This document shows, piece by piece, positions 10,946-21,664 of a stretch of 64,000 nucleotides of DNA. The DNA is from Riptortus pedestris (lineage: Eukaryota > Arthropoda > Insecta > Hemiptera > Alydidae). Numbering within the stretch: position 1 is the stretch's first letter; every line of letters starts with the position of its first letter. Location of the stretch: positions 70,388,501 through 70,452,500 of the forward strand of contig CM032228.1 of NCBI GenBank assembly GCA_019009955.1, written 5' to 3'. The notes under the pieces are model-generated. The model searched no databases and had not been told where the DNA came from. It saw nothing but the letters and a program-made list of their open reading frames with translations. A program made the translations under genes and the position numbers.

Positions 10946-12251
10946 TTGGTGTCAGGTAATCTGACTGAGGGCCCCCTACTCACACATTACCCCACACAGC
11001 CCCCACAATGTACGCACACGACACCGGGAACACTTTTTCACAGCCCCTGGGTGTCGAAGCAATCACGTAAAGAACGCACACTATCTCACCGGGAGATCCT
11101 ACATGCTCCTCCCACACACAAAGTAATCCCTGCGCCCATGGAGCAGAACACAGAAAGCCCCCGTCACTCAGGTGACTAAGCTCCAAAGGCCGAAAGTAAA
11201 CAAAAAGCCAAATGACACCTCCTCCACCTCATCAGCCGATGAGTCGGAATACCACACGGATAGTGAGATATTTATCCACCCCTCCAAGAAACACACTGCC
11301 AAGCTGCAGAAGACACAACCAACACCACAGCAGCAAACAAATACGCTGCCCTAGAGACACTAACACCACCACCCATTATCTTGCCCTCACACTACTCAGA
11401 CACTACCCTACTTTGATAAAAATTGGCCTCCCTCCAAATCACCGAGTACACGATCCAGCGGTGTAAGACAGGTAATAAAATTTTTACAAAAAACACAGGC
11501 ACGCACACAAAAACACTTAACGCACTAAAGGAGAACAAGACACAGTTCCACACCTTTACACCACGCCCTAGGGATAAAGTATTCCTATTACTAGTGTTGG
11601 ATGCCGACCACCCTATTGACGACATTCGCCCCGCCATAAACAATCCCCTCCTCAAAAACATAAAGAGGATGACCCGCACAGACGATTTAGAACAACGACA
11701 TAAATGTCATCGGTACTTTTGACCTTTTCTAAATTACGGGAGATCGAATCGATCGACCAAATTAAGGTTTAATTCAAGAAATACACAGCCCAACGCGGCA
11801 TTGCCCAATGTTTTAGATGCTAAGCGTTCGGGCATACCAAAAATAACTGCGCACTTAAAGTGCGTGTGAAGCACACAGAATCACTTTGCATGAGAGTGCA
11901 ACAGACAGACCACCAAACTCAAGTGTGCGAATGCGCACACCTCGCATCTTACAGGCAGTGTCCTGTACAGTTAAGAGCGAAGGTGCCCGACAGCCCCCAG
12001 TTAGGGAAAAGACTGACTTAAGGGCTTGCCATACGGTTACACAGGGAGTCAGCTACACTAACGTCACTCAACAACACAGGCAGGCCCCACCTCCCACAGC
12101 ACCCACACAGCAACGTCGCGGTCCATTACTACCCACACCGCGCACCCCACCACAACACCCTGTTCACGAACAGTACACCTACTCACAACCCAGACATAAT
12201 GACAGTGCACCGACCTGGGTACATGAGTTGTCAGAAACACAAACCACATGA
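10946..12251 (+). pseudogene. LINE ORF1 (Gag-like, PRE/CCHC)
   Basis: Broken into several frames. 10946-11354 encode low-complexity Pro/Thr/Ser/Gln-rich N-terminal sequence. 11423-11722 include FHTFTPRPRDKVFLLLVLDA then DHPIDDIRPAI, matching the conserved ORF1 RNA-binding region upstream of the zinc knuckles in arthropod LINEs. At 11810-11851 a CX2CX4HX4C knuckle can be read (Cys-Phe-Arg-Cys, then a stop replacing the next residue, then Ala-Phe-Gly-His and a final Cys). A second knuckle just after has lost its cysteines. 11886-12251 is a Pro/Gln-rich tail. The in-family role is RNA binding and RNP formation; this copy cannot make a full protein. Confidence 0.7.
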
Positions 12252-12329
12252 TCAAACTCATACACAAACAAGCATCACAGATAGAAGACTTGATGACCAT
12301 CATAACACACCTGTTAGATAGATGATGGT

Positions 12330-13161
12330 GGATACTCTATACTTAACTATAACACATGCGGACTGACGCGCTACAGGATGTGGACTTACTACTGAGAAAC
12401 TTACAGCCCACCATAGCCATACTAACCGACACACGACTCAAACGGGGGAAGGCCGCAAGTTTCATAGGATACACACTACACAGACAAGTGAACATAATAC
12501 GTAAACGTGTTATTAAGACGAATAGACCCCATCATACCTCACAGGGACTATACTACGTAGTCAAACTACAAATAAAACTTAACAAACAATATAGACTGAC
12601 CGGTATGTATGGTAGGCCATACGGACGGCTCAGACAACTGGGACTAATTCTATACCAAATTTCACTTGACAGACAACACCTACTCATAGGAGACTTGAAC
12701 GCTAGACATACTGCCTGGCACAATACTAGAAGCAATAAGTCCGGAAATTTAGTTTTACCCACTCACAGTCATACACTCAGGCAGTCACACCTTCAGGGAA
12801 GCGGGTAACCACGACTACCAATCGACCATAGACTTACTATTGACGAGACAGCCACACATAATCACCTCATGCACAAAACACGACATTCTGACGTCAGACC
12901 ATATACCGGTACTGTACGGAATACATGGACATTAGTATGTGTCAACCCGAACCGACAAACTACATATACAGCAAGGCCGACTGGAAACAGTACAAAGACA
13001 TATTATACGAACAAACACCACCCATTACCCCACTACTGTATACAGACGCACTAGACACTGCAATCACACAACTCATAAAACGCGCAGCAGACACTTGTAT
13101 CCTCATATTTGCGCCACAAACGCCCGTCTCCGACGCACAGTGGTCCAAAAGCCACAATAAG
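12330..13161 (+). pseudogene. LINE APE-type endonuclease
   Basis: The frame from 12356 gives LLLRNLQPTIAILTDTRLKR, the N-terminal beta-strand block. The catalytic acidic position, usually Glu in ILTETRL, is Asp here. It continues to GLYYVV, then LLIGDLNARHTAWHNTRSNK, the Asp-x-Asn catalytic block. A frameshift near 12780 moves the remainder to the next frame, which reads STIDLLLTRQ and then TSDHIPVLYG, the conserved Ser-Asp-His motif. After it YSKADWKQYKDIL begins the endonuclease-RT linker. In this family the enzyme nicks target DNA for target-primed reverse transcription. This copy is broken by the frameshift. Confidence 0.85.
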
Positions 13162-14396
13162 CGGCAAAAACCTATTAACTTTGAAACTACTTTAAAAAAT
13201 GCTTTGTAATTTTTATAATATATGTTGGCGTTGTTGAAAATGTTGTTTTGTAATAGAATTAAACAAAGAACTAAACATGAATACGTTTCAAAACCTCTAC
13301 TCGTTAAGGATAATGTAAAAATTTTCAGATATCGCTAATATTATAACGAAATTGATTAATTATAATCAATCCAAGTAAAATTTACACAAAAATTTATTTC
13401 GAATGAAAAAATAAAAACATTCTTTCTTCAATATGAAAAATTTATTTACATGTTCTTATTCAATTATTTTATTTATTGAAATTCATAATTCATTAAATAA
13501 ATAAATCAGTAAATTTTTCTAAAAATGTCGACTTCTTGTAATGCACTTGCCTCAGTCGCTGTTGAAAATGAGGTACGAATCTTTTTTTAATTTCAGCTAT
13601 AATTTGCAAAATAACTTCGTCGGACAAATGCTGGTACTTTTCCTGAACGAAGAGGTCTAAAGATTGGCTCGTTTCAAAAAGCACATTACATAAAACACTG
13701 TAAGGAACTGTAAAATCCGACATTTTAAAATATTTTAAACACCTTAAAAATTACTTTATAAGTTCGCCCAAGCACTTCGAAACATGAACTGAAAAAGTAA
13801 AATACGAGTAGTAAATAAATCCTGGATCCTATAATTCCATTTAGTAAACATCCTGAATAAACAGAGCACCTAATGCCCGTTATTTATTGTTGGTAAATTT
13901 TCTTTAAACCTCAATTACTCACAAAAGTGGACGAAGGTGGATGAGATACTTATAAAATAGTTACTCATAGGCTTAATCTTGAAGAAAATATAAGTTAGAG
14001 CTTAGAGCTTTGTGGAGCTTTTTTTGAAACCTTATACGGAGAAAGAAATTTATGAATTTATCTCTATTTTGTTAGAACTCGTTTTAAGGGCATATACGTA
14101 ACGGATTAAAAACAAATTAGAAACCAACAAAAAACTTGAAGCATACAGTATTAACGTTGCCAGAAAGAAATTTGTCAATAGACAGTCTTAAGGGTCAGAA
14201 CTTATCTTTTAAATTTGGCTTAGAAATTAGATTATTTTGTGAAAAACATGAATGTCGTTTTAAATGTTATTCTATTGGCAATTGAAATTATATTAATTAA
14301 AAAGGCCACCCAAACACAAAGGTACAACCACTAAACTATAAAGAAATCAAATTCTCAAAACCAAATTTCAACTTTTGCTGAAATAGGTTTTTGCCG
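13162..14396. mobile_element. TIR-bearing insertion inside the LINE
   Basis: An AT-rich 1.2-kb block splits the LINE linker. Its ends are perfect 15-bp inverted repeats: CGGCAAAAACCTATT at 13162-13176 and AATAGGTTTTTGCCG at 14382-14396. The LINE reading frame runs in from the left (Asn-Lys-Arg, last codon CGG) and resumes on the right with CGG (Arg-Phe-Arg-Thr), so a 3-bp CGG duplication is possible. The superfamily is not recognised, since the terminal bases do not fit hAT, Tc1 or piggyBac. It contains one unidentified 76-codon frame. Confidence 0.65.
13493..13723 (-). CDS. Unidentified 76-residue ORF in the TIR element
   Basis: An uninterrupted minus-strand frame starting MSDFTVPYSVLCNVLFETSQ and ending with a Lys/Phe-rich segment (KKSTFLEKFTDLFI). 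The composition is protein-like (balanced charged and hydrophobic residues, not low complexity), unlike most frames in this AT-rich region. I do not recognise a domain. It could be the N-terminal remnant of the element's own transposase or an accessory protein, or chance. No splice or promoter evidence was weighed. Confidence 0.3.
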   Translation of the reverse strand: MSDFTVPYSVLCNVLFETSQSLDLFVQEKYQHLSDEVILQIIAEIKKRFVPHFQQRLRQVHYKKSTFLEKFTDLFI

Positions 14397-15462
14397 GTTT
14401 CGCACCACTTTGCGACGCCCCCCAGAACACGTCGTGTCACTCATTAAACAGTGACACAATATACAAAACATATGGCACCGAACCAGTACCAAAGCATATA
14501 AAACGACACTAAACGCCCTCACTACACAAATACGCACACTCATGACACAATGGAAAACGTCACTCTGGCATAAGCAATTACACAAGACACACGGGGATTT
14601 CCGGCTTTTCTGGAAACTCCTACGTAGCCGGGTTAAAAAAAACCAGCAGGGGTAAAATCCACAGGGCTGACAGATTACTGACTGGGGAGACAGAACAGGC
14701 TAACGAACTCGCTACTTACTACACACAAGACGCACGGACTAGGGACAGATCACCCGAATACAGACTGACCGCACAAGACAATTACATGTATGTATCGCCC
14801 AAGACACTGACGGCAATACTCAGACCCACACACGGTAACAAATCTCCAGGACAAGACCGAGTACAGACTATACTACTCAAACAACTGCCTAGGAAAACAC
14901 TACACTACTTAGTACACATATACAACTCATGCCTGATACTCAGACACTTTCCGGGCCAATGGAAACGCTCCACAATTACACCAATACTCAAAACAGGGAA
15001 GCTCAGAGACGCGGCAGAACACTATATGCCCATAAACCTTCGTTTTCACCTCTCTAAGATATATGAGAAGTTAATTCTCATCTACCTTAAAGAGTACTGT
15101 GCAGAGGAGAGCTTAATCCCTGCCGAACAGTTTGGTTTCCGCGCACGACACAGCTCCGAACACAAGTTAGTAAGGTTCCAATCACACATCACCAACAACA
15201 TGAACAAGAACCGTACCACAGGACTCATTTCCAACGACTGAACTAAAGCTTTCGACTCAGTCTCACATAAAACACTGCTCACAAAACTCAGAACAAACAG
15301 ATGCCCAGAACAACTCTATAACATCATACACTCCTTCTTAGACGGACGTACTATGACTGTTAAGGGTAGGAACAAGCCTCTCGCGCCACAGCATGTCCCT
15401 TGTGGCGTGCCTCAAGGGTCAGTGCTAGCACCTATACTGTTCAACATATTCACAGGACACAT
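14397..15462 (+). pseudogene. LINE reverse transcriptase (N-terminal and palm motifs)
   Basis: After the insertion the linker resumes (RFRTTLRRPPEHVVSLIKQ, then a stop). RT blocks follow: NKSPGQDRVQTILLKQLP (motif 0/1), QWKRSTITPILKTGK (motif 2), YMPINLR where the family has Tyr-Arg-Pro-Ile-Ser-Leu, and EQFGFRARHSSEHKL. Motif A comes next with an in-frame TGA (Asn-Asp-stop-Thr-KAFDSVSH at about 15232-15267), then VPCGVPQGSVLAPILFNIFT (motif B, 15386-15454). The YADD motif C and everything beyond is missing because a solo LTR starts at 15463. The protein would copy LINE RNA at a nicked target; this one is inactive. Confidence 0.88.
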
Positions 15463-15841
15463 TGTCGGCAAACAATACAGTTATAGTGAACAGTGCGTTT
15501 TAGTTCCAGTGCGGTAAAGTGTTTTATGTGAAGAACAGTATATTGCCGTGTTTCACTAAAGGACAGCGGAATGCTGTTATCTTTGCGAAGAGCAGTGCAG
15601 TGCCGTGTTTTTGTGAACTTCAGTGATCGTGAGTGAGTTATTGGACTGTGTAATAAGAAGAACAGTGAAACTATCAATGCATACTGTGAATAGTAGGTAA
15701 GTATAATTAACCAAGTATGAAGTGCATTGTTAAATAAATTGTGCAGTGATAAAAACTCTAAAGCTTGTGTGTGTTTATTTTTGCAATCCAAAAGAACTCT
15801 AATAAACAACGTTTATTACTGATTTTGTCATAAACGTGACA
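15463..15841 (+). mobile_element. Solo LTR (shorter form)
   Basis: It starts TGTCGGCAAACAATACAG and ends AATAAACAACGTTTATTACT ... ATAAACGTGACA, so TG...CA termini. It carries an AATAAA signal (~15733), followed by GTGCAGTGATAAAAACTCTA and AATCCAAAAGAACTCTAATA. The same 3' half occurs at 45530-45690 (GTGAAGTGATCAAAACGCTA, AATCCAAGAGAACTCTAATA), which defines a family. No primer-binding site or gag follows. It interrupts LINE motif B to C. A clean target duplication is not visible (ACAT versus ATAT). Confidence 0.7.
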
Positions 15842-16311
15842 ATATATACGTCAATATCTCCCATGATATTGGTATTATTGAAGGATTTTAAATAATTAAT
15901 GTTCCGCCCCCAAACTTCGTTATTTTGAATTATCCGATTAAATATGTTAACTTCTAACTGGTAGACTGTGCTCCCTTGGAATTTCAGAGAAAAAGCTACA
16001 TAGTGAAACAAATAGCAGTTATATTGTCAAATATATTCCTCCGCTGGAATGTTTGTAAGGAAAATATTTGTACAACTCTCAGGAAGGTTCCTGGAGTTTC
16101 CAGGAAACCTTATACTTTTATTTTGTTCAATACGATCTAATGAAAACTGAATATAATTAAGTGGTATATTTAATATTTGAACCAGCCGCTCACATAGCAA
16201 TCCAAAATAATTGTGAAAATTTGTTAACCTTTTTTTTCCCATCCATGTACAGAGAGGGCTTTTATGCTTTTGTAGTAGAGCCCCAATTAGTGATTTGCCC
16301 GAGATGTGCAA
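15842..16311 (-). pseudogene. Unidentified protein-like decayed frame
   Basis: On the minus strand two open stretches (16311-16027 and 16011 downwards to about 15842) are in the same frame, separated by one stop codon. Together they give ~150 residues of ordinary protein composition, for example MGKKRLTNFHNYFGLLCERL and FHYVAFSLKFQGSTVYQLEV. In adjoining frames upstream, cysteine/histidine-bearing sequence can be read. I do not recognise the family. It may be an old transposon or virus-derived coding scrap or a host pseudogene. It lies next to the solo LTR, on the opposite strand. Confidence 0.35.
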
Positions 16312-16794
16312 ACAACCCTTGCCGCTCGTATTACAAAGGTGAGCCAGCCTCTGTAATACGTGGAATCTGTATCACGCTTCCTGCATCACAAATATTTCTG
16401 ACTAAAACAAAGGTTTACAAACACCCTAAAAGCCTTTGTTTTCATTCTCTATTTCCCTATTTGTGACAAATTCTTCTATAACCAACAATACCAATTGCTA
16501 AATTATCTGCTATTCCACGCCCAACAGCAACATAATAGAATAAAGCATGGTCAGAAATTCCACGAAAATTTTCCATTCATCGCTTGTGCCGTATATTTGA
16601 GGACTAAAGTGGACATTCCGAAAAATGTATTTGCTCAATTTAGAGCCATTGTTTACTCCCTATTATGAATGGACTCCAATACCACTACTATAGGAGGCTT
16701 ACTAACTAATAAAAGTCAGTTACGCAGCATGAACATGTAAATTGGGCACAATTTCTGAGGGCAGGAATTATATAAACATTACTCATGTACAAAT
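16312..16794. other. Intergenic, no gene recognised
   Basis: 16312-16470 may continue the decayed minus-strand frame described for 15842-16311. The rest is plain AT-rich sequence. Confidence 0.4.
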
Positions 16795-16835
16795 TTACTA
16801 GCTAAGGTACGCTTCGCCCGGGAAATCATTTGGGG
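16795..16835 (-). repeat. Terminal motif of the (TA)n-bounded repeat
   Basis: TACTAGCTAAGGTACGCTTC then GCCCGGGAAATCAT is the inverted, diverged version of the end seen at 31430-31470 and 33765-33800 (ATGAATTCCCGGGCGAAGCC, GGGTATCTGAGCTGGTATA). It is isolated here, 65 bp from a (TA)n tract. Confidence 0.55.
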
Positions 16836-16894
16836 CGGTCCAGAGTTACTAAATAGTAGAAATAACTGGGTGTACCTCTCCAGCGATCATTCTT

Positions 16895-16897
<3 letters not shown>

Positions 16898-16963
<66 letters not shown>
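16898..16963. repeat. (TA)n microsatellite
   Basis: A pure TA tract of ~65 bp not embedded in a recognisable HINE. Confidence 0.95.
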
Positions 16964-16966
<3 letters not shown>

Positions 16967-18412
16967 AGACTTAATTTTTTTTTTGAGAAACAAAAACATT
17001 TTTGAGAAAAACTGTACATTACTAAACGTATATGCATCAAATCCCATTTAACAAAAGGCATTGTAAAGTCGGGAGGGGTGGGGTAGAAGTGATTATAACA
17101 TATTTGTGTATTCCCGCCATAATACGTCTAGTTGTATAATTTCTCCAGTTACACTAAAATAATTTGTCCTCACTTCAAATCCTACCAGTATTAAAATCCA
17201 AGAGTTTTATACTACTCTCTGACTAATGAAGTAATCTTAATCATGAGGAAAAGCTAATAGCTTAAACAACTCACTGAAATATAAGGTTAGCAGTGAGATC
17301 TTAATATCATAAACAGAGAATAAGTCAAAAACAGAAAATAAATATTGAATAAGTGTCCTTAATAGACAAGCAAACGTCCAATGGAAAAAAAATAGCACAC
17401 AGATAGCTCGCAAATGATCTTTAATTCCATACTTCACCCTTAATAAAGGAACGATGTAATCGATTTTAGCTCACATTTCTAGTTATATTACATTCTTATG
17501 AAATTAAATTAGTTAGAAGCAAGGGCTTAATGAAGTATGAAAACGAAAAATATAAATATTCAAGAAATGGCAAAACCTGTGTATCTACGAGAATAAGTAT
17601 TTTTATCAAGTTTGTTTATATAATGCCGCTCAATGCGGAATATAAAAAGGGGAAATTTACAATTTTTTATTTTACATTTGGCTCTTTTTTTCGGTTTTGG
17701 GGTTATTTAAGCAATTTAAGAACGGGAAACTGAATATTTAGATTAAAATTGTTGAGATGAATCTATAATTATATTGTCCAAAAAGTGTACTTGAGTCGAT
17801 ATACGGTGTATTAAATTCGTTAGTTGACAGTTAAGGCAAAAATGTGCTAAGCGTGTGTCGGATTATTTGGTAATTATGTAGAGCTATTCAAATCTGACTA
17901 ATTTAGAAAACCGTTCTACCAAATAAAAAAATTAGATACCGATTACGATATGAAAACGATTTTTTTTCTAGAACCACTTGAAATGGGTTGAACTAATTGT
18001 TTGGCGAGTTTAGGTTAGTTTACGAATGAGAGCACAATGATTTGTTTTATTTAGATTCTACGCCCACTTTGTTCTACTAAGTTTAATTGGAAAGGCTTAT
18101 CTAGGGGCTTCAACGCTCCAATGAATTTGAAAAACAGTTCTACTTTTTTTTTTTTTTTTTAGCACGTGAATTATGCTTGAATAAATACTCATTTTTCCAT
18201 TGACGCCAGTCACAGTCTAAAATTTTCAGATCATCTGACACTAGAATGTTCTTTATTCTTACGACTTTTTCTGCACTTATGAATTTCAGGAGTTCTAATA
18301 GAGATAATTTATTTTTTCCGTGTTATAAAGGTTAGTGATGAATTAAATACCAAACTAAATTTATTTCTTGTTGTTATGAACTAGAAAAACATATAAAACT
18401 AGAATCTCAAAT
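16964..18412. other. Intergenic, no gene recognised
   Basis: AT-rich sequence with only short frames (17237-17437 minus, 17530-17733 plus) that lack motifs. A poly-T run lies at about 18144-18161. I see no structured element. Confidence 0.5.
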
Positions 18413-19530
18413 GTCCGTCACGCAGGGGCTGCGTAAACTAAGCAGAATTCCCACATGCTGGTATGAATCACTGACTATATCATCTAAGTAGTGTATATAT
18501 TCACCATTTCTCTCACAGTAAGAAACCTTTAACCGAATATGGGATGTACTCAGTGCTTGTAGTAAAAACCAAGCGATTATAAGTAGGTTTCTACTAAGCC
18601 TGAAAAAATAAAAAATACATATAACTCGCATAATATTCAAATCATAACATTCGATAGTAATCAAGATATTTCAATTTTTCAATTATTTTTACCTCTTAAA
18701 CCCCCCCCCCCCTCACATGGCTGATTTCAGCCACTACCTAATATGATCTTTAGGAATGAATTAAACAATTAAATGCCGAGTGTACTATAAATAAAATAAA
18801 CATTATCTAGTCAAAAACGTAAAAAAAATGGGGTTCGGGTTTGCCGTGCGAGTTAAGTCGTTGGTCCTAATCTCGCATGACAGACCTAGAGTGGCGGGTT
18901 CGAATCCCGCCACGGGCAGTAGAAAGTTATTTAGTGACGGACTCATTAAATAAACTCCTTAGGCCCACCCTGGCTAGAAAAGGATGGTGACCTGTAGATA
19001 ACCCGTCCCGATTAGTCTAGTAGCATAAAGTGGACGTAAACTAAAAAAAACCAAAAAAAAACCGTAAAAATCTTAATTCATGGCGTAGTCACCCAACGAA
19101 TTCGCAAGTATCCCATCTTGTAAATATCACTGGAAAACAATAGTTGGTATAGAAATTTTTAATAATAAAGTGCTTCATTATACAACAGAGTATTGTTTAA
19201 GTACTTTTGGGGTTTGCTGTAAGTTGAAAACTAAAACTGCCAATATCTCGGTAAATATTGAAGATTGAGGATAAATCATTACGTAAAAATTACGGAACCA
19301 TATTTACAGTTTGTTTAATTGGAAAGAAGATTGGTCCTATACAATTTTTCGATCCAAATTTTCGAAATTCCATCCTCTTAACTCCCCGGATCCGATTTCA
19401 GCCGCTAACGAACTCCATCTTTAGTTTTGCATAAAATGATTATATATCGAGTTAGGTAACGTTAAGACAAACATTGGAACCGCTAGAGGACCTATTCACG
19501 ATTTTGAAAGGACCTAATTTTCGTAGATTT
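18413..19530 (+). mobile_element. HINE-like element, diverged, split by a SINE
   Basis: It begins GTCCGTCACGCAGGGGCTGC then GTAAACTAAGCAG, the canonical 5' end. Body matches include ACCTCTTAAACCCCCCCCCC with GGCTGATTTCAGCC at ~18690-18735. A SINE occupies 18829-19057, after which a second body segment runs from ~19205 (CCAATATCTCGGTAAATATT, GATTGGTCCTATACAATTTT, TCCGATTTCAGCCGCTAACG) to ~19530. The 3' palindrome is missing. Confidence 0.65.
18829..19057 (+). mobile_element. tRNA-derived SINE
   Basis: The head carries an internal RNA polymerase III promoter: an A-box-like segment (TTTGCCGTGCGAGTTAAGTC, reminiscent of Leu/Ser tRNA GAGTGGTTAAGGC) and a perfect B box GGTTCGAATCC at 18897-18907. 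The tRNA-unrelated body contains ATTTAGTGACGGACTCATTA and ACCTGTAGATAACCCGTCCC and ends in an A-rich tail. Flanks AAACGTAAAAA (left) and AACCGTAAAAA (right) look like an imperfect target duplication. Three more copies of the family lie on the minus strand at ~39.5, 44.3 and 50.9 kb. Confidence 0.85.
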
Positions 19531-19676
19531 CTTTTAGTGGAAATCGGTTAAAATTGTTTAATATTCAATATTCAGTAATCCAAACGAGTTTTCTTACATT
19601 CGAATTGAACTCACGCTTGCAGTCCTGTACTCTATGGGATTAAGATCCTTAATCTTAATATACCAACTATTTGTTT

Positions 19677-20292
19677 TAGGAGATTTCCCTTAAGAGAAAT
19701 CAGCTATTAAGGTTGTACTCATGACGCGATTATCGAAACTTTTCTTCAAATGTCCATCGATCCTACCGAGATGACGAAAATGAGGTCCGTTCAAAAAAAA
19801 AAATATATATATATTTGTCTGTTACCGCTCTAGCGGTTGCAATTTTTGTTTTATCGTTACCAAACTTGATATATAATCGTTTTATACAAAAAGAAAGATT
19901 AAGTTCCTTAATGGCTGAAAACGGACCAGGGGGAGGGGGGGTTTAGAGGGGGAGAATTTTGAAAATTCTTAATATCTCCGTTATAATACGTCGGATCGAA
20001 AAATTGTATAGAACTAATTTTATTCCAAATGTAATGTTCTATAAATATTGTTATGTGCATTTTTTCACTATCTTGATTATTTACTGAGATATTTGAATTT
20101 TTTAGTTTTCGGTCTTCAGTAAAGCCCCACTCCTACTCATCTCATATTTTCAATATTCTATTATGTTATGAAGCACTTTATTTGAAACTTAAATACCAAA
20201 TATTGTACTCATTGAACTTTTAAGTTTTGAGATAAATGCAAATACGTGGGAAATCTGCTTAGTTGACGCTGCCCCTGCGTGGCTGACTTTTT
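19677..20292 (-). mobile_element. HINE-like element, near complete
   Basis: It opens AGATTTCCCTTAAGAGAAAT (3' palindrome) and has a short (TA)n at ~19802-19814, TTTGTCTGTTACCGCTCTAG and the G-run GGGGGAGGGGGGGTTTAGAG. It ends GTGGGAAATCTGCTTAGTTG then CCCCTGCGTGGCTGAC. It has the longer body containing the TAAAGCCCCACTCCTACTCA block. Confidence 0.75.
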
Positions 20293-20633
20293 ATTATCAT
20301 GATTTAAAAAATAAAAATCATATCTCTATTTTTAGCGTGTGACTTATACTTATTTTCTGTTGATAAAATACTATTCACATACATTACTAAATATTTAAAA
20401 TCAAATTTTCTACTGCAGCCTTTCAGGAAACAAAGAATTCAATTTTTCGTTCAATATATTGGCCAATATTACAAACGGAATAGGCTATTTCACCGATGAC
20501 GAATATTTCATTCACAAAAGCGAAATGAATGTTGGCTTACAACAATCACAAGTCTGACTACCTTTCGATAACCCATACAGCTGATATTGAATTGCTGCCG
20601 CGAAGTATAAAATTGAATTTCTGATGTGTAAAA

Positions 20634-21629
20634 GCCCGTCACTCAGAAACCTGCGTAAACTAAGCATATTTCCCACGTGAATATAAAATATTAAACGTTG
20701 ATGGGACACTACCAATCTCATCTCACCATATATCTTCATTTTCTAAGTTAAAAATCCATTGAGTAGAATTAGGGCCTTACAGAAGTCTGAAACAATACAA
20801 TACCGATAACTCTCTTAATGTATGAGTTACGAATAAATGTACAGAGTAAAAATTGTAGAGTATCAATATATTAACATGATTGGTTCTATAACACATCCCA
20901 CACACAATAAACGAGATATTTTGAAATTTCGAACTTACCCCTATTCCTGGTCATATTTCAGCTATTAACGAATATGAACATCAGACTTGAATTAAACTGT
21001 TAGTTATTGAGTATAGTAGGGATCAAATAATCATATTCGAGCCAAGATGGGAACTTATTAATTGATGGTGTCATTACATTATCTTACTAATCTCACTAAG
21101 TAAAAGTTCAATGAAGACAAAATTTGGTATTTAAGTTTTGAATAATGAGATTCATGATATAACAACAATTTGTTAATATGACATTGGTAGGAGTGGGGGT
21201 TTACTGAAGAATGAAAACTAACTAGTGCAAATATTTCGGTTAATAATCATGATCTTGGAAAAACATGTATAACAACGTTTATAGAACATTTAATTTGTAA
21301 TATTAGTGGTTCTATTGAAATTTTCCATCCGCCATTTAATATTAGAGATATTTGGATCCCCTCCCCCTCCTCCACTGGCCCGATTTCAGCCATTAACGGA
21401 CTTGGTCTTTATTGTTCCATAAAACGTTTAAATATCGAATTTGTTAACGATTAATAGAAATTATGGCTATTAGAGCGTTAACAGACAAATATATATATTT
21501 ATATACAAATTTTGAACGGACCTAATTTTCGTCATCCTCTTGGTAGAACCGGTGGACATTTGAGGATATTTTTCGAAAATAGTGCCATGCGACTTCAAAA
21601 GCTGATTTTGCTTACGAGAAATTTGCTGA
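20634..21629 (+). mobile_element. HINE-like element, long form
   Basis: 5' end GCCCGTCACTCAG...CTGCGTAAACTAAGCATATT with TCCCACGTG. The body includes two internal units (~20790-21000 and ~21190-21480). Near the 3' end are a short (TA)n at ~21490-21500, AATTTTGAACGGACCTAATT, and a degenerate palindrome (GCTGATTTTGCTTACGAGAA, ATTTGCTGA). Confidence 0.7.
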
Positions 21630-21664
21630 AATTGATTATTTTACACATATAATATGACACATAG

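Larger units (their letters stand above)
10541..15462 (+). mobile_element. Degenerate I/Jockey-like LINE, 3'-truncated
   Basis: A GC-richer island (10541-15462, minus an insertion) holds the parts of a two-ORF non-LTR retrotransposon in the expected order. These are a 5' UTR-like segment (10541-10945), ORF1 with a Gag-like CCHC knuckle, an APE-type endonuclease, and reverse transcriptase up to motif B. A TIR element (13162-14396) interrupts the linker, and a solo LTR begins at 15463, beyond which no RT or tail is found. Several stops and frameshifts mean it is dead. The class is well supported; placement within the I/R1/Jockey group is inferred from motif style. Confidence 0.85.

Noticed and set aside
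15463..16490. Full LTR retrotransposon beginning at the LTR
   Set aside because: No primer-binding site, gag or pol motif follows on the + strand. The nearby frame is on the opposite strand and unrecognised.
18841..18910. Functional tRNA gene
   Set aside because: A and B boxes are present, but the head does not fold into a full cloverleaf by eye, and it is followed by a SINE body and an A-rich tail seen in other copies.
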